From UBA3537 sp038138145 (GTDB lineage: Bacteria; Bacteroidota; Bacteroidia; Flavobacteriales; Flavobacteriaceae), in the NCBI GenBank assembly GCA_038138145.1, contig JAYQDD010000002.1:186001-250000 (forward strand): DNA of 64,000 nucleotides, given 5' to 3'. Below the pieces are notes generated by a model that was not told the origin of the DNA, ran no database searches, and was given only the letters and a program-made list of their open reading frames with translations. Both the position numbers and the translations under genes were made by a program. This document shows, piece by piece, positions 36,716 to 46,294 of this stretch (its first letter is position 1; each line of letters starts with the position of its first letter).

Positions 36716-37597
36716 TTAGGATTGGTCGTAGCCAAAACGCTTTAGCTGTCTGGGGTTGGAACGCCAGTTTTTATTGACTTTGACATACAATTCTAAGTGC
36801 ACCTGTTTACCAAAAAATTGTTCTAAATCTTTACGTGCTTCGGTACCTACACGTTTGAGTGCTTTCCCTTTATGACCGATAAGAATTCCTTTTTGAGTCT
36901 CACGTTCTACCATAATAACCGAACGCATACGAATGATGTTTTCTTCTTCAAAAAATTCCTCAGTATCCACTTCAACCGCATAAGGAATTTCTTTTTTGTA
37001 GTGCATCAATATTTTTTCACGAATTTTTTCGTTCACAAAAAAACGTTCGGGTTTATCTGTCAATTGATCCTTTGGGTAAAATGGCGGGGATTCTGGCAAC
37101 AACTCAATGATGCGGTCAAAGACATTTTTTACATTGAAACCCGTAAGGGCAGAAATGGGATAAAACTCCGCATTAGGCACTTTAGATTGCCAAAAATCGG
37201 CTTGTTCTTCAAGAATTTCTTGCGCTGAAGTATCAATCTTATTGATGAGTAAAAGCACGGGGGTTTTAGTGTTGGTAATTTTTTTAAAAAAGGCCTCATC
37301 TTTCAATGATTTTTCGCCAATTTCAACCATATAAATCAAAACATCAGCATCTTCAAAAGCAGATTTCACAAAATGCATCATCGACGATTGCAATTCGTAG
37401 GCAGGTTTTATTATTCCTGGTGTATCGGATAAAACGACTTGAAAATCATCGCCATTTACAATACCTAAAATGCGGTGGCGTGTGGTTTGTGCTTTTGATG
37501 TGATGATGGACAACTGTTCCCCCACAAAAGCGTTCATAAGGGTAGACTTCCCAACGTTTGGATTTCCAATAATGTTTACAAAACCAGCTTTATGCAT
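36716..37597 (-). CDS. era: GTPase Era
   Basis: Ras-like GTPase that binds 16S rRNA near its 3' end in 30S assembly. The G domain shows GNPNVGKST, the switch DTPGI, and NKID; the KH domain holds IREKILMHYKKEIPYAVEV, GILIGHKGKALKRVGTEARK and VNKNWRSNPRQLKRFGY (each quoted within the normal family pattern). Length of 293 residues is normal. It is preceded by a good promoter. Confidence 0.97.
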   Translation of the reverse strand: MHKAGFVNIIGNPNVGKSTLMNAFVGEQLSIITSKAQTTRHRILGIVNGDDFQVVLSDTPGIIKPAYELQSSMMHFVKSAFEDADVLIYMVEIGEKSLKDEAFFKKITNTKTPVLLLINKIDTSAQEILEEQADFWQSKVPNAEFYPISALTGFNVKNVFDRIIELLPESPPFYPKDQLTDKPERFFVNEKIREKILMHYKKEIPYAVEVDTEEFFEEENIIRMRSVIMVERETQKGILIGHKGKALKRVGTEARKDLEQFFGKQVHLELYVKVNKNWRSNPRQLKRFGYDQS

Positions 37598-37614
37598 TTA
37601 TAGTGTATTTGCCA

Positions 37615-37642
37615 CAAAGGTACAATCTTCAAATTAGATCAA
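37615..37642 (-). promoter_or_regulatory. Promoter of era
   Basis: On the minus strand TTG, a 17-base spacer and TACCTTTG fit the Bacteroidota promoter. The -7 element lies about 18 bases before the era ATG and after the fbp stop codon. Confidence 0.6.
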
Positions 37643-37655
37643 CTAACGCCAGAGG

Positions 37656-38666
37656 TCAATTCTGCGCAGCATGTAAAAAAGCTTCCACATCGTCCACCAT
37701 CAAGGAACTACCACACACAAATGGAGTTCTTTGATGCAGTTCTGTGGGGTCTATATCCATAATCCGCTGAAATCCATCCGTTGCTTTTCCTTTGGCTTGC
37801 TCGGCCAAAAAAGCCATGGGATTACATTCATATAAGAGGCGTAATTTTCCATTGGGGTGTGCCTTACTTTGGGGGTATAAATAAATCCCGCCCTTAATCA
37901 TATTGCGGTGAAAATCAGAAACCAAAGAACCAATATAACGCGAGGTGTAGGGGCGGTCATTTTCTTCTTGTTGACAAAATTTTATATAGTCTTTAATGCC
38001 TTGTGGAAAATGCACATAGTTGCCTTCGTTAACGGAATATATTTTTCCTGATTTTGGAAAAGTCATGTTGGGGTGGGACAAATAAAATGTCCCTATAGCT
38101 GGATTAAGCGTAAAACCATTGACGCCATCGCCTGTGGTATAAACCAGCATCGTAGAGGTGCCATAAATAATGTACCCTGCCGCCACTTGTTCTTTTCCTT
38201 TTTGTAGAAAATCATCGAGTACTACTGGAGTACCAACAGGGGTTACACGACGATATATTGAAAAAATTGTCCCCACGGAAACATTCACATCAATATTAGA
38301 AGATCCATCCAGCGGATCAATCAAAACCACATATTTGTTTTGATTGTTTTTGTCGTAACTATTGATGGCTATAAAATCGTCCTCTTCTTCGCTTGCAATG
38401 CCGCAGACAATATTTCTGTTGGTGAGCATTTGAATGAATTTTTCGTTGGCATACACATCCAATTTTTGTTGGTCTTCACCTTGTGTATTGGTATCGCCAG
38501 ATGTACCCAAAATATCTACCAGCCCAGCCTTATTGACTTCATAATTCACGACTTTTGCAGCCAAACGTATGGAATTGATAAGTCGAGACAATTCACCCGA
38601 AGTATACTTAAAAGACGATTGATTTTCGATGATGAATTCTCCAAGGGTTTGATTTTTTTGAGCCAT
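37656..38666 (-). CDS. fbp: Class I fructose-1,6-bisphosphatase
   Basis: Gluconeogenic phosphatase of 336 residues. The metal-binding signature DPLDGSSNIDVNVSVGTIFS and the upstream acidic motif SEEEDDF are present, as are YIGSLVSDFHRNMIKGG and LYECNPMAFLAEQAKGKA (substrate and AMP-type regions). It is a single gene with its own promoter. Confidence 0.97.
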   Translation of the reverse strand: MAQKNQTLGEFIIENQSSFKYTSGELSRLINSIRLAAKVVNYEVNKAGLVDILGTSGDTNTQGEDQQKLDVYANEKFIQMLTNRNIVCGIASEEEDDFIAINSYDKNNQNKYVVLIDPLDGSSNIDVNVSVGTIFSIYRRVTPVGTPVVLDDFLQKGKEQVAAGYIIYGTSTMLVYTTGDGVNGFTLNPAIGTFYLSHPNMTFPKSGKIYSVNEGNYVHFPQGIKDYIKFCQQEENDRPYTSRYIGSLVSDFHRNMIKGGIYLYPQSKAHPNGKLRLLYECNPMAFLAEQAKGKATDGFQRIMDIDPTELHQRTPFVCGSSLMVDDVEAFLHAAQN

Positions 38667-38683
38667 TTTTGAATATATATCGG

Positions 38684-38714
38684 CAAAAGTATCGAGATTT
38701 TTTACAAACTACAA
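38684..38714 (-). promoter_or_regulatory. Promoter of fbp
   Basis: On the minus strand TTG, a 20-base spacer and TACTTTTG match TTTG-N-TAnnTTTG; the -7 element is about 18 bases before the fbp ATG. Confidence 0.6.
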
Positions 38715-38786
38715 CGTTTTCGTAATAAAAATATCTTAGCAAAAATAACAGGGTTTTGAGTATCTTTGACCCCAATACAAACAGGA

Positions 38787-39266
38787 ATGAACTACCACAT
38801 CCGAAAAGCAAAACCAACAGACCTGCAACACATCTTAGATTTGATTGTGGAGTTAGCTGTTTTTGAAAAAGAACCTAATGCTGTTGAAGTTACGGTTGAC
38901 GAGCTATTGAGCTCTGGATTTGGAGTGCGTCCCGATTTTACTTGTTTTGTCGCCGAAATAAATACTAAAATTGTTGGGATTGCATTAGTGTATACCCGTT
39001 TTTCTACTTGGAAAGGACGAGTTTTGCATTTAGAAGACTTGATTGTATCGGAAGCCATGCGTGGGCAAGGTATAGGGTCAGCTTTATTGGATCAAGTGAT
39101 ACGTTTTGCCGACGAGCTGAAGGTCAAACGTATAAGCTGGGAAGTCTTGGACTGGAATACACCTGCCATTGAATTTTATGAGGCCAAAGGGGCCGATGTC
39201 AAACGGGATTGGGATGTCGTCCACCTCAACGAAAAAGGAATAAAAAATTATTTATCTAAATTATAG
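38787..39266 (+). CDS. GNAT-family N-acetyltransferase
   Basis: A 159-residue acetyltransferase. The ATG giving MNYHIRKAKPTDLQHIL matches the family start, and TATCTTTG lies at 38761-38768 as a possible -7 element. The acetyl-CoA site is VSEAMRGQGIGSALLDQV, followed by ISWEVLDWNTPAIEFYEAKGA, resembling the diamine N-acetyltransferase branch. The substrate is not known. The gene precedes aspartate kinase by two bases, so both may be transcribed together. Confidence 0.92.
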   Translation: MNYHIRKAKPTDLQHILDLIVELAVFEKEPNAVEVTVDELLSSGFGVRPDFTCFVAEINTKIVGIALVYTRFSTWKGRVLHLEDLIVSEAMRGQGIGSALLDQVIRFADELKVKRISWEVLDWNTPAIEFYEAKGADVKRDWDVVHLNEKGIKNYLSKL

Positions 39267-39268
39267 TC

Positions 39269-40519
39269 ATGCAAATCTTAAAATTTGGAGGCGCTTCTGT
39301 AAAAGACGCTGAAGGCGTTAAAAACTTGGAAAAAGTACTTCGGACTGTAGGTACAGAAAAAAGTCTGATTGTGATATCGGCAATGGGGAAAACGACCAAT
39401 GCACTAGAAAAAGTCATTGATCATTATTTTCATTCAAAACACGAATTACAAAGCAGTATTCAAGACGTTAAAAAATACCACAATGCAATTTTATTGGATT
39501 TATTTGAAAATGAAGCGCATGAAGTTTTTAAAGTCGTATCGAATTTATTCCGTGAATTATCTGATTTTTTTGATCGTAATAAATCTCCAGATTACAGTTT
39601 TGTTTATGACCAAACCATTGGGTTCGGTGAGTTGGTTTCTACCACTATTGTAAGTTATTATCTCAATCACAACGGCATCAAAAACAAATGGTTGGATGTT
39701 CGTGAGCTCATCAAAACTGATAGCTATTACCGCAATGGAAAGGTGCAATGGGAAGCTACACAATCCAAAATTTTAGAGGGTGTCGATGGCAACACATTAA
39801 ATATTACTCAAGGGTTTTTGGGTAGTGATGCGAATAACTTTACGACCACATTGGGCCGTGAGGGGTCAGATTATACAGCGGCGATTTTTGCTTATTGTCT
39901 TAATGCCAAAGGGGTTACGATTTGGAAAGATGTTCCTGGTGTTTTGAATGCCGATCCGCGCTATTTTGAACACCCTACCCTACTCGATTCTTTATCCTAT
40001 GAAGAAGCTATTGAATTATCGTATTACGGAGCTTCCGTTATTCATCCAAAAACACTACAACCGCTACAACGCAAAGAAATTCCACTGTATGTAAAATCTT
40101 TTTTAAACCCAAAAAATAAGGGCACTAAAGTGGGAAAAGCGCTTGAACTTTCACCCAATGTCCCCTGTTATATTTTAAGAAAAAATCAAATTTTGATTTC
40201 TGTTTCTTCCTTAGATTTCTCTTATATCGTTGAGGAAAACATCAGTCATATTTTCAAGTTGTTGCATTTGTATAAAATGAAAGTCCGTTCGATTCAAAAT
40301 TCAGCCATTAGTTTTTCAGTTTGTGTTGAAAATAATTATGACCATCTAGAACCTTTGATTTTGCAACTCAAAGCCAAGTACAATGTGCGGGTAAATAAAG
40401 ACGTAGATCTTTTTACGATACGCCATTACACCAAAAGTGCTATAAAGGAAATTGAAAAAAATAAAACGGTTTTGATGAAACAAATCACCCCAGAAACCGT
40501 TCAAGTTATAACAAAATAG
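39269..40519 (+). CDS. Aspartate kinase
   Basis: Phosphorylates aspartate, the first step to Lys, Thr and Met. The N-terminal KFGGASVKDAEGVKNL and the later TTLGREGSDYTAAIFAYCL, KDVPGVLNADPRYF and LSYYGASVIHPKTLQPL are aspartokinase hallmarks. The C-terminal ~120 residues carry a diverged ACT-like regulatory part. At 416 residues it is a stand-alone enzyme, not fused to homoserine dehydrogenase. It sits directly before the acyltransferase gene (6 bases). Confidence 0.93.
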   Translation: MQILKFGGASVKDAEGVKNLEKVLRTVGTEKSLIVISAMGKTTNALEKVIDHYFHSKHELQSSIQDVKKYHNAILLDLFENEAHEVFKVVSNLFRELSDFFDRNKSPDYSFVYDQTIGFGELVSTTIVSYYLNHNGIKNKWLDVRELIKTDSYYRNGKVQWEATQSKILEGVDGNTLNITQGFLGSDANNFTTTLGREGSDYTAAIFAYCLNAKGVTIWKDVPGVLNADPRYFEHPTLLDSLSYEEAIELSYYGASVIHPKTLQPLQRKEIPLYVKSFLNPKNKGTKVGKALELSPNVPCYILRKNQILISVSSLDFSYIVEENISHIFKLLHLYKMKVRSIQNSAISFSVCVENNYDHLEPLILQLKAKYNVRVNKDVDLFTIRHYTKSAIKEIEKNKTVLMKQITPETVQVITK

Positions 40520-40525
40520 ACCTAC

Positions 40526-42331
40526 ATGAGTATTGTTTCGGCCAAAGAAATTGCAAAAGCCATTAAACTAGATTCCTATGGGTTTTTAGGAACATTTTGT
40601 GGTTGGGTACTGATGAAAGTCCTCAAAATTTCTACCATAAATAAGATATACAACAAGAATAAGCATCTCTCTGAACTTGATTTTTTGAATGCGCTTTTGG
40701 ATGATTTTCAAATTAAATTTGATATCCCCGAAGAAGATCTTAAACGGCTGCCAAAAGACGGTGCGTACATCACTATTTCGAACCATCCATTGGGGGGAAT
40801 TGACGGAATTCTATTGCTCAAACTCATGCTCGAACAGCGTAGTGATTTTAAAATTATTGCCAATTTCCTTTTGCATAGAATAGAGCCCTTGATTCCTTAT
40901 ATCATGCCCGTAAATCCTTTTGAAAACAGGAAAGACGTCAAATCGAGCGTTGCAGGGTTCAAAAATGCACTTCTGCATTTAAAAGAAGGCCACCCTTTAG
41001 GGATTTTTCCAGCGGGTGAAGTATCGACCTATCGCGATGGAAAACTATTGGTCGACAAACCATGGGAGGCCGCCGCCATGAAATTGGCAAAAAAAGCAGA
41101 AGTTCCTATTGTTCCCATTTATTTTCATGCCAAAAATAGTCCTTTGTTTTACCGCTTATCCAAAATAAGTGACACGCTCAGGACTGCAAAATTACCCTCC
41201 GAATTGCTAAGTCAAAAACACCGCATCATCAAGGTGCGTATTGGACGGCCTATTTCTGTAAAAGACCAACAGCAACACGAAACTTTAGACGCATTTTCAG
41301 ATTTTATTAGAAAGAAAACCTATATGCTTTCCAATACATTTGAGCGTCCAAAAATTTTAAAAAATATTTCAACTAATATTAAAATTAAAAAAGCACCAAA
41401 GAAAATCGTGACCCCAATAAACCCACTCCTCATGCGGTCGGAAGTGGACGATTTGCGTGCCAAAAACAACCGGTTGTTAGAAAGTAAAAACTACGAAGTT
41501 TATCTCGCTCATGCGGCCAAAATTCCTAACATTTTAAGAGAAATTGGACGACTACGCGAGATTACGTTTCGTGCCATTGGCGAAGGCACCAACCGTGCTA
41601 TTGATTTGGATAAGTTTGACAGCTATTACCACCATATGTTTTTGTGGGACACCGAAGCAGAATGTCTTGTGGGTGCATACAGAATGGGCTTGGGTACGGA
41701 AATTTACGAGGCCTTTGGGATTGATGGATTTTATCTGCAAGATCTCTTTCGTTTTGAACCTGAATTGCACGATATGATGAGCCAATCTATAGAACTTGGC
41801 CGTGCATTTATCATCAAAGAATACCAACAAAAACCCATGCCATTGTTCTTACTTTGGAAAGGCATAGTCCACACCACTTTGCGCTTCCCAAATCATAAAT
41901 ACCTTATTGGTGGAGTGAGCATAAGTAACCGCTTTTCTAATTTCTCAAAATCGCTGATGATTGAGTTTATGAAATCGCATTATTATGATCCGTATTTGGC
42001 ACAGTATGTCCACCCTAAAAAGGAATTTAAAGTTAAACTTAAAGACACCGACAAGGATTTTGTGTTTGATGCTACGGAAGCCGATTTAAATAAATTTGAT
42101 AAAATTATTGATGAAATAGAACCTGGTGCTTTACGTCTCCCCGTGCTTCTAAAAAAGTACATTAAACAAAATGCCCGCCTCATTGCCTTTAATGTTGATC
42201 CCCTTTTTAACAATGCCGTAGACGGCCTAATGTATATCCGTATTGCTGACCTCCCGGACAGTACCGTACGGCCTGTTTTGGAAGAATTTCAGGCGGAATT
42301 GGAACGTAAATATGGCCCAAAAGCTGATTAG
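40526..42331 (+). CDS. olsF: Two-domain acyltransferase, OlsF-like (ornithine/aminolipid synthesis)
   Basis: A 601-residue protein with two acyltransferase domains. The N-terminal half is PlsC-like, with NHPLGGIDG near residue 86 and FPAGEVSTYRDGKLL. The C-terminal half is a GNAT-type N-acyltransferase like OlsB (hemolysin family): REITFRAIGEGTNRAIDLDKFD, YYHHMFLWDTEAECLVGAYRMG (parts), ELGRAFI. This order is that of OlsF, described in Serratia and Flavobacterium, which makes ornithine lipids; the N-terminal domain adds the O-linked fatty acid and the C-terminal the N-linked one. The amino acid acylated here is not shown by sequence. Confidence 0.85.
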   Translation: MSIVSAKEIAKAIKLDSYGFLGTFCGWVLMKVLKISTINKIYNKNKHLSELDFLNALLDDFQIKFDIPEEDLKRLPKDGAYITISNHPLGGIDGILLLKLMLEQRSDFKIIANFLLHRIEPLIPYIMPVNPFENRKDVKSSVAGFKNALLHLKEGHPLGIFPAGEVSTYRDGKLLVDKPWEAAAMKLAKKAEVPIVPIYFHAKNSPLFYRLSKISDTLRTAKLPSELLSQKHRIIKVRIGRPISVKDQQQHETLDAFSDFIRKKTYMLSNTFERPKILKNISTNIKIKKAPKKIVTPINPLLMRSEVDDLRAKNNRLLESKNYEVYLAHAAKIPNILREIGRLREITFRAIGEGTNRAIDLDKFDSYYHHMFLWDTEAECLVGAYRMGLGTEIYEAFGIDGFYLQDLFRFEPELHDMMSQSIELGRAFIIKEYQQKPMPLFLLWKGIVHTTLRFPNHKYLIGGVSISNRFSNFSKSLMIEFMKSHYYDPYLAQYVHPKKEFKVKLKDTDKDFVFDATEADLNKFDKIIDEIEPGALRLPVLLKKYIKQNARLIAFNVDPLFNNAVDGLMYIRIADLPDSTVRPVLEEFQAELERKYGPKAD

Positions 42332-42338
42332 GAGTAGA

Positions 42339-42725
42339 TTACTTCAACTGCTCATCCATAGGTTCCCAAAGTTCAATTTTATGGCCATCGGGGTCCATAA
42401 TCCAAGCAAATTTTCCATAGTCAAATTCTTGAATTTCACCCACTTGCTTAATTCCTGCACCTTTAAGTTCTGCCAGAAGTTCCGTTAAATTTTCTACCCG
42501 ATAATTTACCATAAAGGGCTGGCTACTGGGGTCAAAGTAGTCCGTGTCGTTCTTAAATGGTGACCATTGTGTAAGGCAATCTTTTCCGTTTTGGTCTTTC
42601 CACCAAAAGGTACTACCATAAGCATCTACATTTAAGCCCAAATGTTGTGCATACCATTGTTTTGTGGTTTCTGGGTTTTTGGACTTAAAAAAAATACCAC
42701 CTATTCCTGTGACTTTTTTACTCAT
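42339..42725 (-). CDS. VOC/glyoxalase-superfamily protein
   Basis: A 128-residue vicinal-oxygen-chelate protein with paired beta-alpha-beta-beta-beta units: GIGGIFFKSKNPETTKQWY begins the first, and FAWIMDPDGHKIELWEP ends the second with the Glu metal ligand. Such proteins cover glyoxalase, fosfomycin resistance and dioxygenase activities, so the reaction is unknown. It overlaps the upstream DUF1801 gene by 4 bases. Confidence 0.9.
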   Translation of the reverse strand: MSKKVTGIGGIFFKSKNPETTKQWYAQHLGLNVDAYGSTFWWKDQNGKDCLTQWSPFKNDTDYFDPSSQPFMVNYRVENLTELLAELKGAGIKQVGEIQEFDYGKFAWIMDPDGHKIELWEPMDEQLK

Positions 42726-43186
42726 TGTTTTGGGGTTTTAATTGTCGTTTCATAAAGTTTTATCCATTCTTTTGTCGTCAATTTAGCGGCCAGTTGGCCA
42801 ATCAATTCAAAAGGGATATCATCCATTTTTTTAAACCGTATACAGCTTTTGCCCATGTCTAATTTTTGGGTACAGTGTTTTGGGTACTCTGCTACAAACC
42901 AGTCCAAAATTTCTTTTTTGGCATATATTCCAGCATGATATACCGCAATAAAATTTTTCTGCGAGGCCAAATTCATAAACGGTAAAGGTAATTTTGGATT
43001 GCAATGGTAGCCATTAGGATAAATGCTGTGGGGCACCACATAGCCCAACATCCCATAATTCATACATTCTTGAAAATTAGGGTCTATTTGGCTTTTAATT
43101 GCGGCTCGAAGTTTAGACATTGGTTCTTTTCTGTCTTTAGGCAATTCGGCCATATAGGCATCGGGAGTTTTTGCTTTGGATTGCAT
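42722..43186 (-). CDS. DUF1801-family protein
   Basis: A 154-residue cytosolic protein of the DUF1801/YdhG-like group: ELPKDRKEPMSKLRAAI, ECMNYGMLGYVVPHS, KNFIAVYHAGIYAKKEIL and MGKSCIRFKKMDDIPFELI fit this family. Molecular function is unknown. Coupled to the VOC gene by a 4-base overlap and 12 bases after the dehydrogenase gene. Confidence 0.9.
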   Translation of the reverse strand: MQSKAKTPDAYMAELPKDRKEPMSKLRAAIKSQIDPNFQECMNYGMLGYVVPHSIYPNGYHCNPKLPLPFMNLASQKNFIAVYHAGIYAKKEILDWFVAEYPKHCTQKLDMGKSCIRFKKMDDIPFELIGQLAAKLTTKEWIKLYETTIKTPKQ

Positions 43187-43198
43187 AATGTGTAGGTT

Positions 43199-44137
43199 TT
43201 AATGAAATTGAGTTTTAATTTTATCTATAATAGTTTGGGCTAATTTTCGGTGGCTTTCTACGGTCCATCCTGCGACGTGTGGGGATAAAAGTACTCGTTT
43301 AGATTGCATCAAATCTTGTAACGGTTTAGGCATTTTAGCATCTGAAAATAAACTTTCAAAAGAGCTTTTTTCGTATTCTAACACATCCAATCCTGCACCC
43401 AAAATTTGTCCAGATTCTAAAGCTACTACCAAATCTTTGGTCACCACACTACGGCCTCGAGCGGTGTTTATGAGCCAAAACGGATGCGAAAATTTTTGGA
43501 TAAACTCGCTATTGATCATTCCAATGGTTAGTGGAGTTTGTGGGGTGTGTAAACTTACAACCTCAACTCTGTTTTGAAATTCTTTAAGCGTAACTTGTGT
43601 GGCATTGTTGTCCCCCATATTGGGTTTAATATCATAACATAAAACCTCAACATCAAATCCTTTTAGCTTTTTTGCAAAAGCTTTCCCCATATGACCATAA
43701 CCAATAATTCCAACAGTTTTTCCGTCCAGTTCTTCGCCTCTATTGGCTTCGCGTTGCCACATTCCTTGGCGGACTTCTGCATCGGCCTGATTAAGTTTAT
43801 TGAATAACGACAACAACATCCCCAAGGCATGCTCGCCCACCGCATTGCGGTTGCCCTCTGGTGCTGCAATAAGGTGAATGCCTTTTTTTTTGGCATAATC
43901 CACATCAATATTTTCCAATCCAGCCCCTACTCGTCCGATAAATTTGAGGTTAGTGGCGTTGTCCAAAAATGGTTTATCTATGGTGAAACGACTTCTTATG
44001 ATGAGTCCATCGTAATTAGAGATTTTAGCTTCAATTTGAGTTTTTGAGCTCGTAAAATCTTTATCATTGGTATGCCCAAGAGCTGCCAATTGTTCAATCA
44101 GCAACGGATGGTTGGTATCCACATGAAGGATATTCAT
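43199..44137 (-). CDS. D-2-hydroxyacid dehydrogenase (phosphoglycerate-dehydrogenase-like)
   Basis: NAD-dependent enzyme of 312 residues. The NAD-binding motif is GKTVGIIGYGHMGKAFAKKL; catalytic Arg lies in LINTARGRSVV, Glu in GLDVLEYE, and His in LSPHVAGWT. It looks like SerA-type phosphoglycerate dehydrogenase but lacks the ACT domain, so a different hydroxyacid is possible. It starts right after mgtE (1-base gap). Confidence 0.9.
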   Translation of the reverse strand: MNILHVDTNHPLLIEQLAALGHTNDKDFTSSKTQIEAKISNYDGLIIRSRFTIDKPFLDNATNLKFIGRVGAGLENIDVDYAKKKGIHLIAAPEGNRNAVGEHALGMLLSLFNKLNQADAEVRQGMWQREANRGEELDGKTVGIIGYGHMGKAFAKKLKGFDVEVLCYDIKPNMGDNNATQVTLKEFQNRVEVVSLHTPQTPLTIGMINSEFIQKFSHPFWLINTARGRSVVTKDLVVALESGQILGAGLDVLEYEKSSFESLFSDAKMPKPLQDLMQSKRVLLSPHVAGWTVESHRKLAQTIIDKIKTQFH

Positions 44138-44138
44138 C

Positions 44139-45509
44139 TTATATATTTAGAATGAATTTGGCAATGATAAAGTAAATCAAAATCCCAAAAATATCATTAC
44201 TGGTCGTGATAAAAGGACCTGTAGCAATGGCTGGGTCAATGCCTCTTTTGTGTAAGAATAAAGGAATAAACGTCCCTACAATCCCCGCTACAATAATAAC
44301 TGCTACCAAAGATACTGATACTGCTAAAGCAGTTTGAACATCTTGTTGCCATGCCCACATAAAGGCAAACAGAAAAAGGGCTAAAATAATACCATTTAAA
44401 GTCGCCAGAAACATTTCTTTAATCAAGCGGTTATTGATACTACCTCTAATGTCGTCATTGGCCAAACCTTGTACAATAATCGCACTCGATTGCACCCCAA
44501 CATTTCCAGCCATCGCAGCAATCAGTGGCGTGAATAATAAAATAAGAGGATAATCCTCAATGATGGTGTCAAATGTGCCCATTATCAGGGCAGCGCCTAC
44601 GCCACCTATGAGCCCCAAAAATAACCATGGAAGACGAGCACGTGTGAGTGCAAAAATGCTATCCTCAGCATCAACATCCTGTGTAATCCCCGCTGCTAAT
44701 TGGTAATCTTTTTCTGCTTCTTCTTTGATGACATCGACAATATCGTCAATGGTAATGCGGCCCAACAAAGTTTTATCATCGTCCACTACAGGAACCGCTT
44801 CCAAATCATATTTGGCCATGAGTCGCGCCACATCTTCATCGTCGTCATGCACATGTACTGAATCGACTTTTGGAATATAAATGTCGCTAATTTTGGTTTC
44901 GTTTTTCGCGATTAAAAGATCTTTCAATGACAAGCGTCCAATGAGTTTTTCTTCTTTGGTGACTACATAAATAGAGTGTACTCTTTTGACATTTTTGGCT
45001 TGCGCTCGAATTTTCCTGAGGCAACCTGCAACGGTCCAAGTTTCATAAACTTTTACCAATTCTTTGGCCATCAAACCACCAGCGGTATTTTCATCGTATT
45101 CTAAAAGTTCATTGATGTCTGCCACTAACTCTTCATCATCAATTTGAGCAATGACTTTTTGTTTTCGATCTGGCGATAGTTCCGATAACAAATCTGCAGC
45201 ATCATCGGTGTCCAACTCTTTGACTTCTTCGGCAATTTCTTTGACTGAAAGATTTTGAAGTACTTTTTCGCGTACATCATCATCTAGTTCCGCCAACACA
45301 TCCGAGGTTGTTTCACTATCTAAAAGTTTGATGATGTATGTCGCTTGATCGAGATTGAGTTCGTCTAAAATCTCAGCAATATCTGCATAATGCAACTCAT
45401 TGAGTTGGTCTTGAAGTGGTCCATCATTTTTGTTTTTGATGTCCAATTCAATGGCTTCCAACAAAGCTGTTGTAATCTCGAAGGGGATATGCTCTTTAGA
45501 TGTTTCCAC
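44139..45509 (-). CDS. mgtE: Magnesium transporter MgtE
   Basis: A 456-residue magnesium channel. The N domain contains ELDTDDAADLLSELSPDRKQ; two CBS domains follow (ENTAGGLMAKELVKVYE, then VARLMAKYDLEAVPVVDDD); and the C-terminal membrane part carries about five helices with ITQDVDAEDSIFALTRARLPWLF, AALIMGTFD, IAAMAGNVGVQSSAI and FIPLFLHKRGIDPAIATGP. The N and CBS domains close the pore at high magnesium. It is followed at once by the dehydrogenase gene and preceded by rsmA with 2 bases between. Confidence 0.96.
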   Translation of the reverse strand: METSKEHIPFEITTALLEAIELDIKNKNDGPLQDQLNELHYADIAEILDELNLDQATYIIKLLDSETTSDVLAELDDDVREKVLQNLSVKEIAEEVKELDTDDAADLLSELSPDRKQKVIAQIDDEELVADINELLEYDENTAGGLMAKELVKVYETWTVAGCLRKIRAQAKNVKRVHSIYVVTKEEKLIGRLSLKDLLIAKNETKISDIYIPKVDSVHVHDDDEDVARLMAKYDLEAVPVVDDDKTLLGRITIDDIVDVIKEEAEKDYQLAAGITQDVDAEDSIFALTRARLPWLFLGLIGGVGAALIMGTFDTIIEDYPLILLFTPLIAAMAGNVGVQSSAIIVQGLANDDIRGSINNRLIKEMFLATLNGIILALFLFAFMWAWQQDVQTALAVSVSLVAVIIVAGIVGTFIPLFLHKRGIDPAIATGPFITTSNDIFGILIYFIIAKFILNI

Positions 45510-45511
45510 GT

Positions 45512-46294
45512 TTACTCATTTTTTTGATCTAATTCAATCGCTGTCGCCAATTCTATGAATGCAGCAACAGACAACTGTTCTGGACGTTTGCCAAAGATAA
45601 TATTTGCTTTTAAATTATCCGATAATTTAAACGCTTTTAAGCTATTTCTCAGCGTTTTACGGCGTTGCTGAAAAGCACTTTTTACAACCGAAAAAAATAA
45701 TTTTTCACTGCAAGGCAAACTAAAATCTGGTTTTCTTGCCAAGCGTAACACACCTGAATCTACTTTTGGTGGTGGATTGAAAACCGATGGCGGTACCGTA
45801 AATAGATATTCTGCACTGTAAAATGCTTGCACCAAAACGGATAAAATTCCATAGGTTTTACTGCCTTCTTTTTCACAAATTCGTTGTGCTACTTCTTTTT
45901 GAAACATCCCTGAAAATTCGGGAATTTGACTTCGGTTTTCTAACATTTTGAATACAATTTGTGACGAAATATTGTAGGGAAAATTGCCTATGATAGCAAA
46001 AGGATAATCACCAAAGGTTTTTGAAAAATCATACTTCAAAACATCTTCTTGAATGATGCGTTTGTCGAGCTGAGGATAATAAACCTCTAAGTATGAAACC
46101 GACTCAGCATCAATTTCTATAACATAGGTCTCTAGTGGTTTTTCCAATACATATTTGGTCAAAACACCCATTCCGGGGCCTATTTCCAATACTTTTTTAT
46201 AGCCGTTTAGCGTGAGCGTATCCGCAATTTTTTTGGCAATAGATTCATCTTTTAAAAAATGTTGCCCAAGTTGTTTTTTCGGTTTTACAGGCAT
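45512..46294 (-). CDS. rsmA: 16S rRNA dimethyladenosine transferase RsmA (KsgA)
   Basis: Dimethylates two adenosines in helix 45 of 16S rRNA. KKQLGQHFLKDESIAKKI is the family start; VLEIGPGMGVLT is the SAM loop; IIGNFPYNISSQIVF holds the catalytic NxPY-type motif. Length of 260 residues is normal. The ATG overlaps the DUF4286 stop by one base. Confidence 0.97.
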   Translation of the reverse strand: MPVKPKKQLGQHFLKDESIAKKIADTLTLNGYKKVLEIGPGMGVLTKYVLEKPLETYVIEIDAESVSYLEVYYPQLDKRIIQEDVLKYDFSKTFGDYPFAIIGNFPYNISSQIVFKMLENRSQIPEFSGMFQKEVAQRICEKEGSKTYGILSVLVQAFYSAEYLFTVPPSVFNPPPKVDSGVLRLARKPDFSLPCSEKLFFSVVKSAFQQRRKTLRNSLKAFKLSDNLKANIIFGKRPEQLSVAAFIELATAIELDQKNE

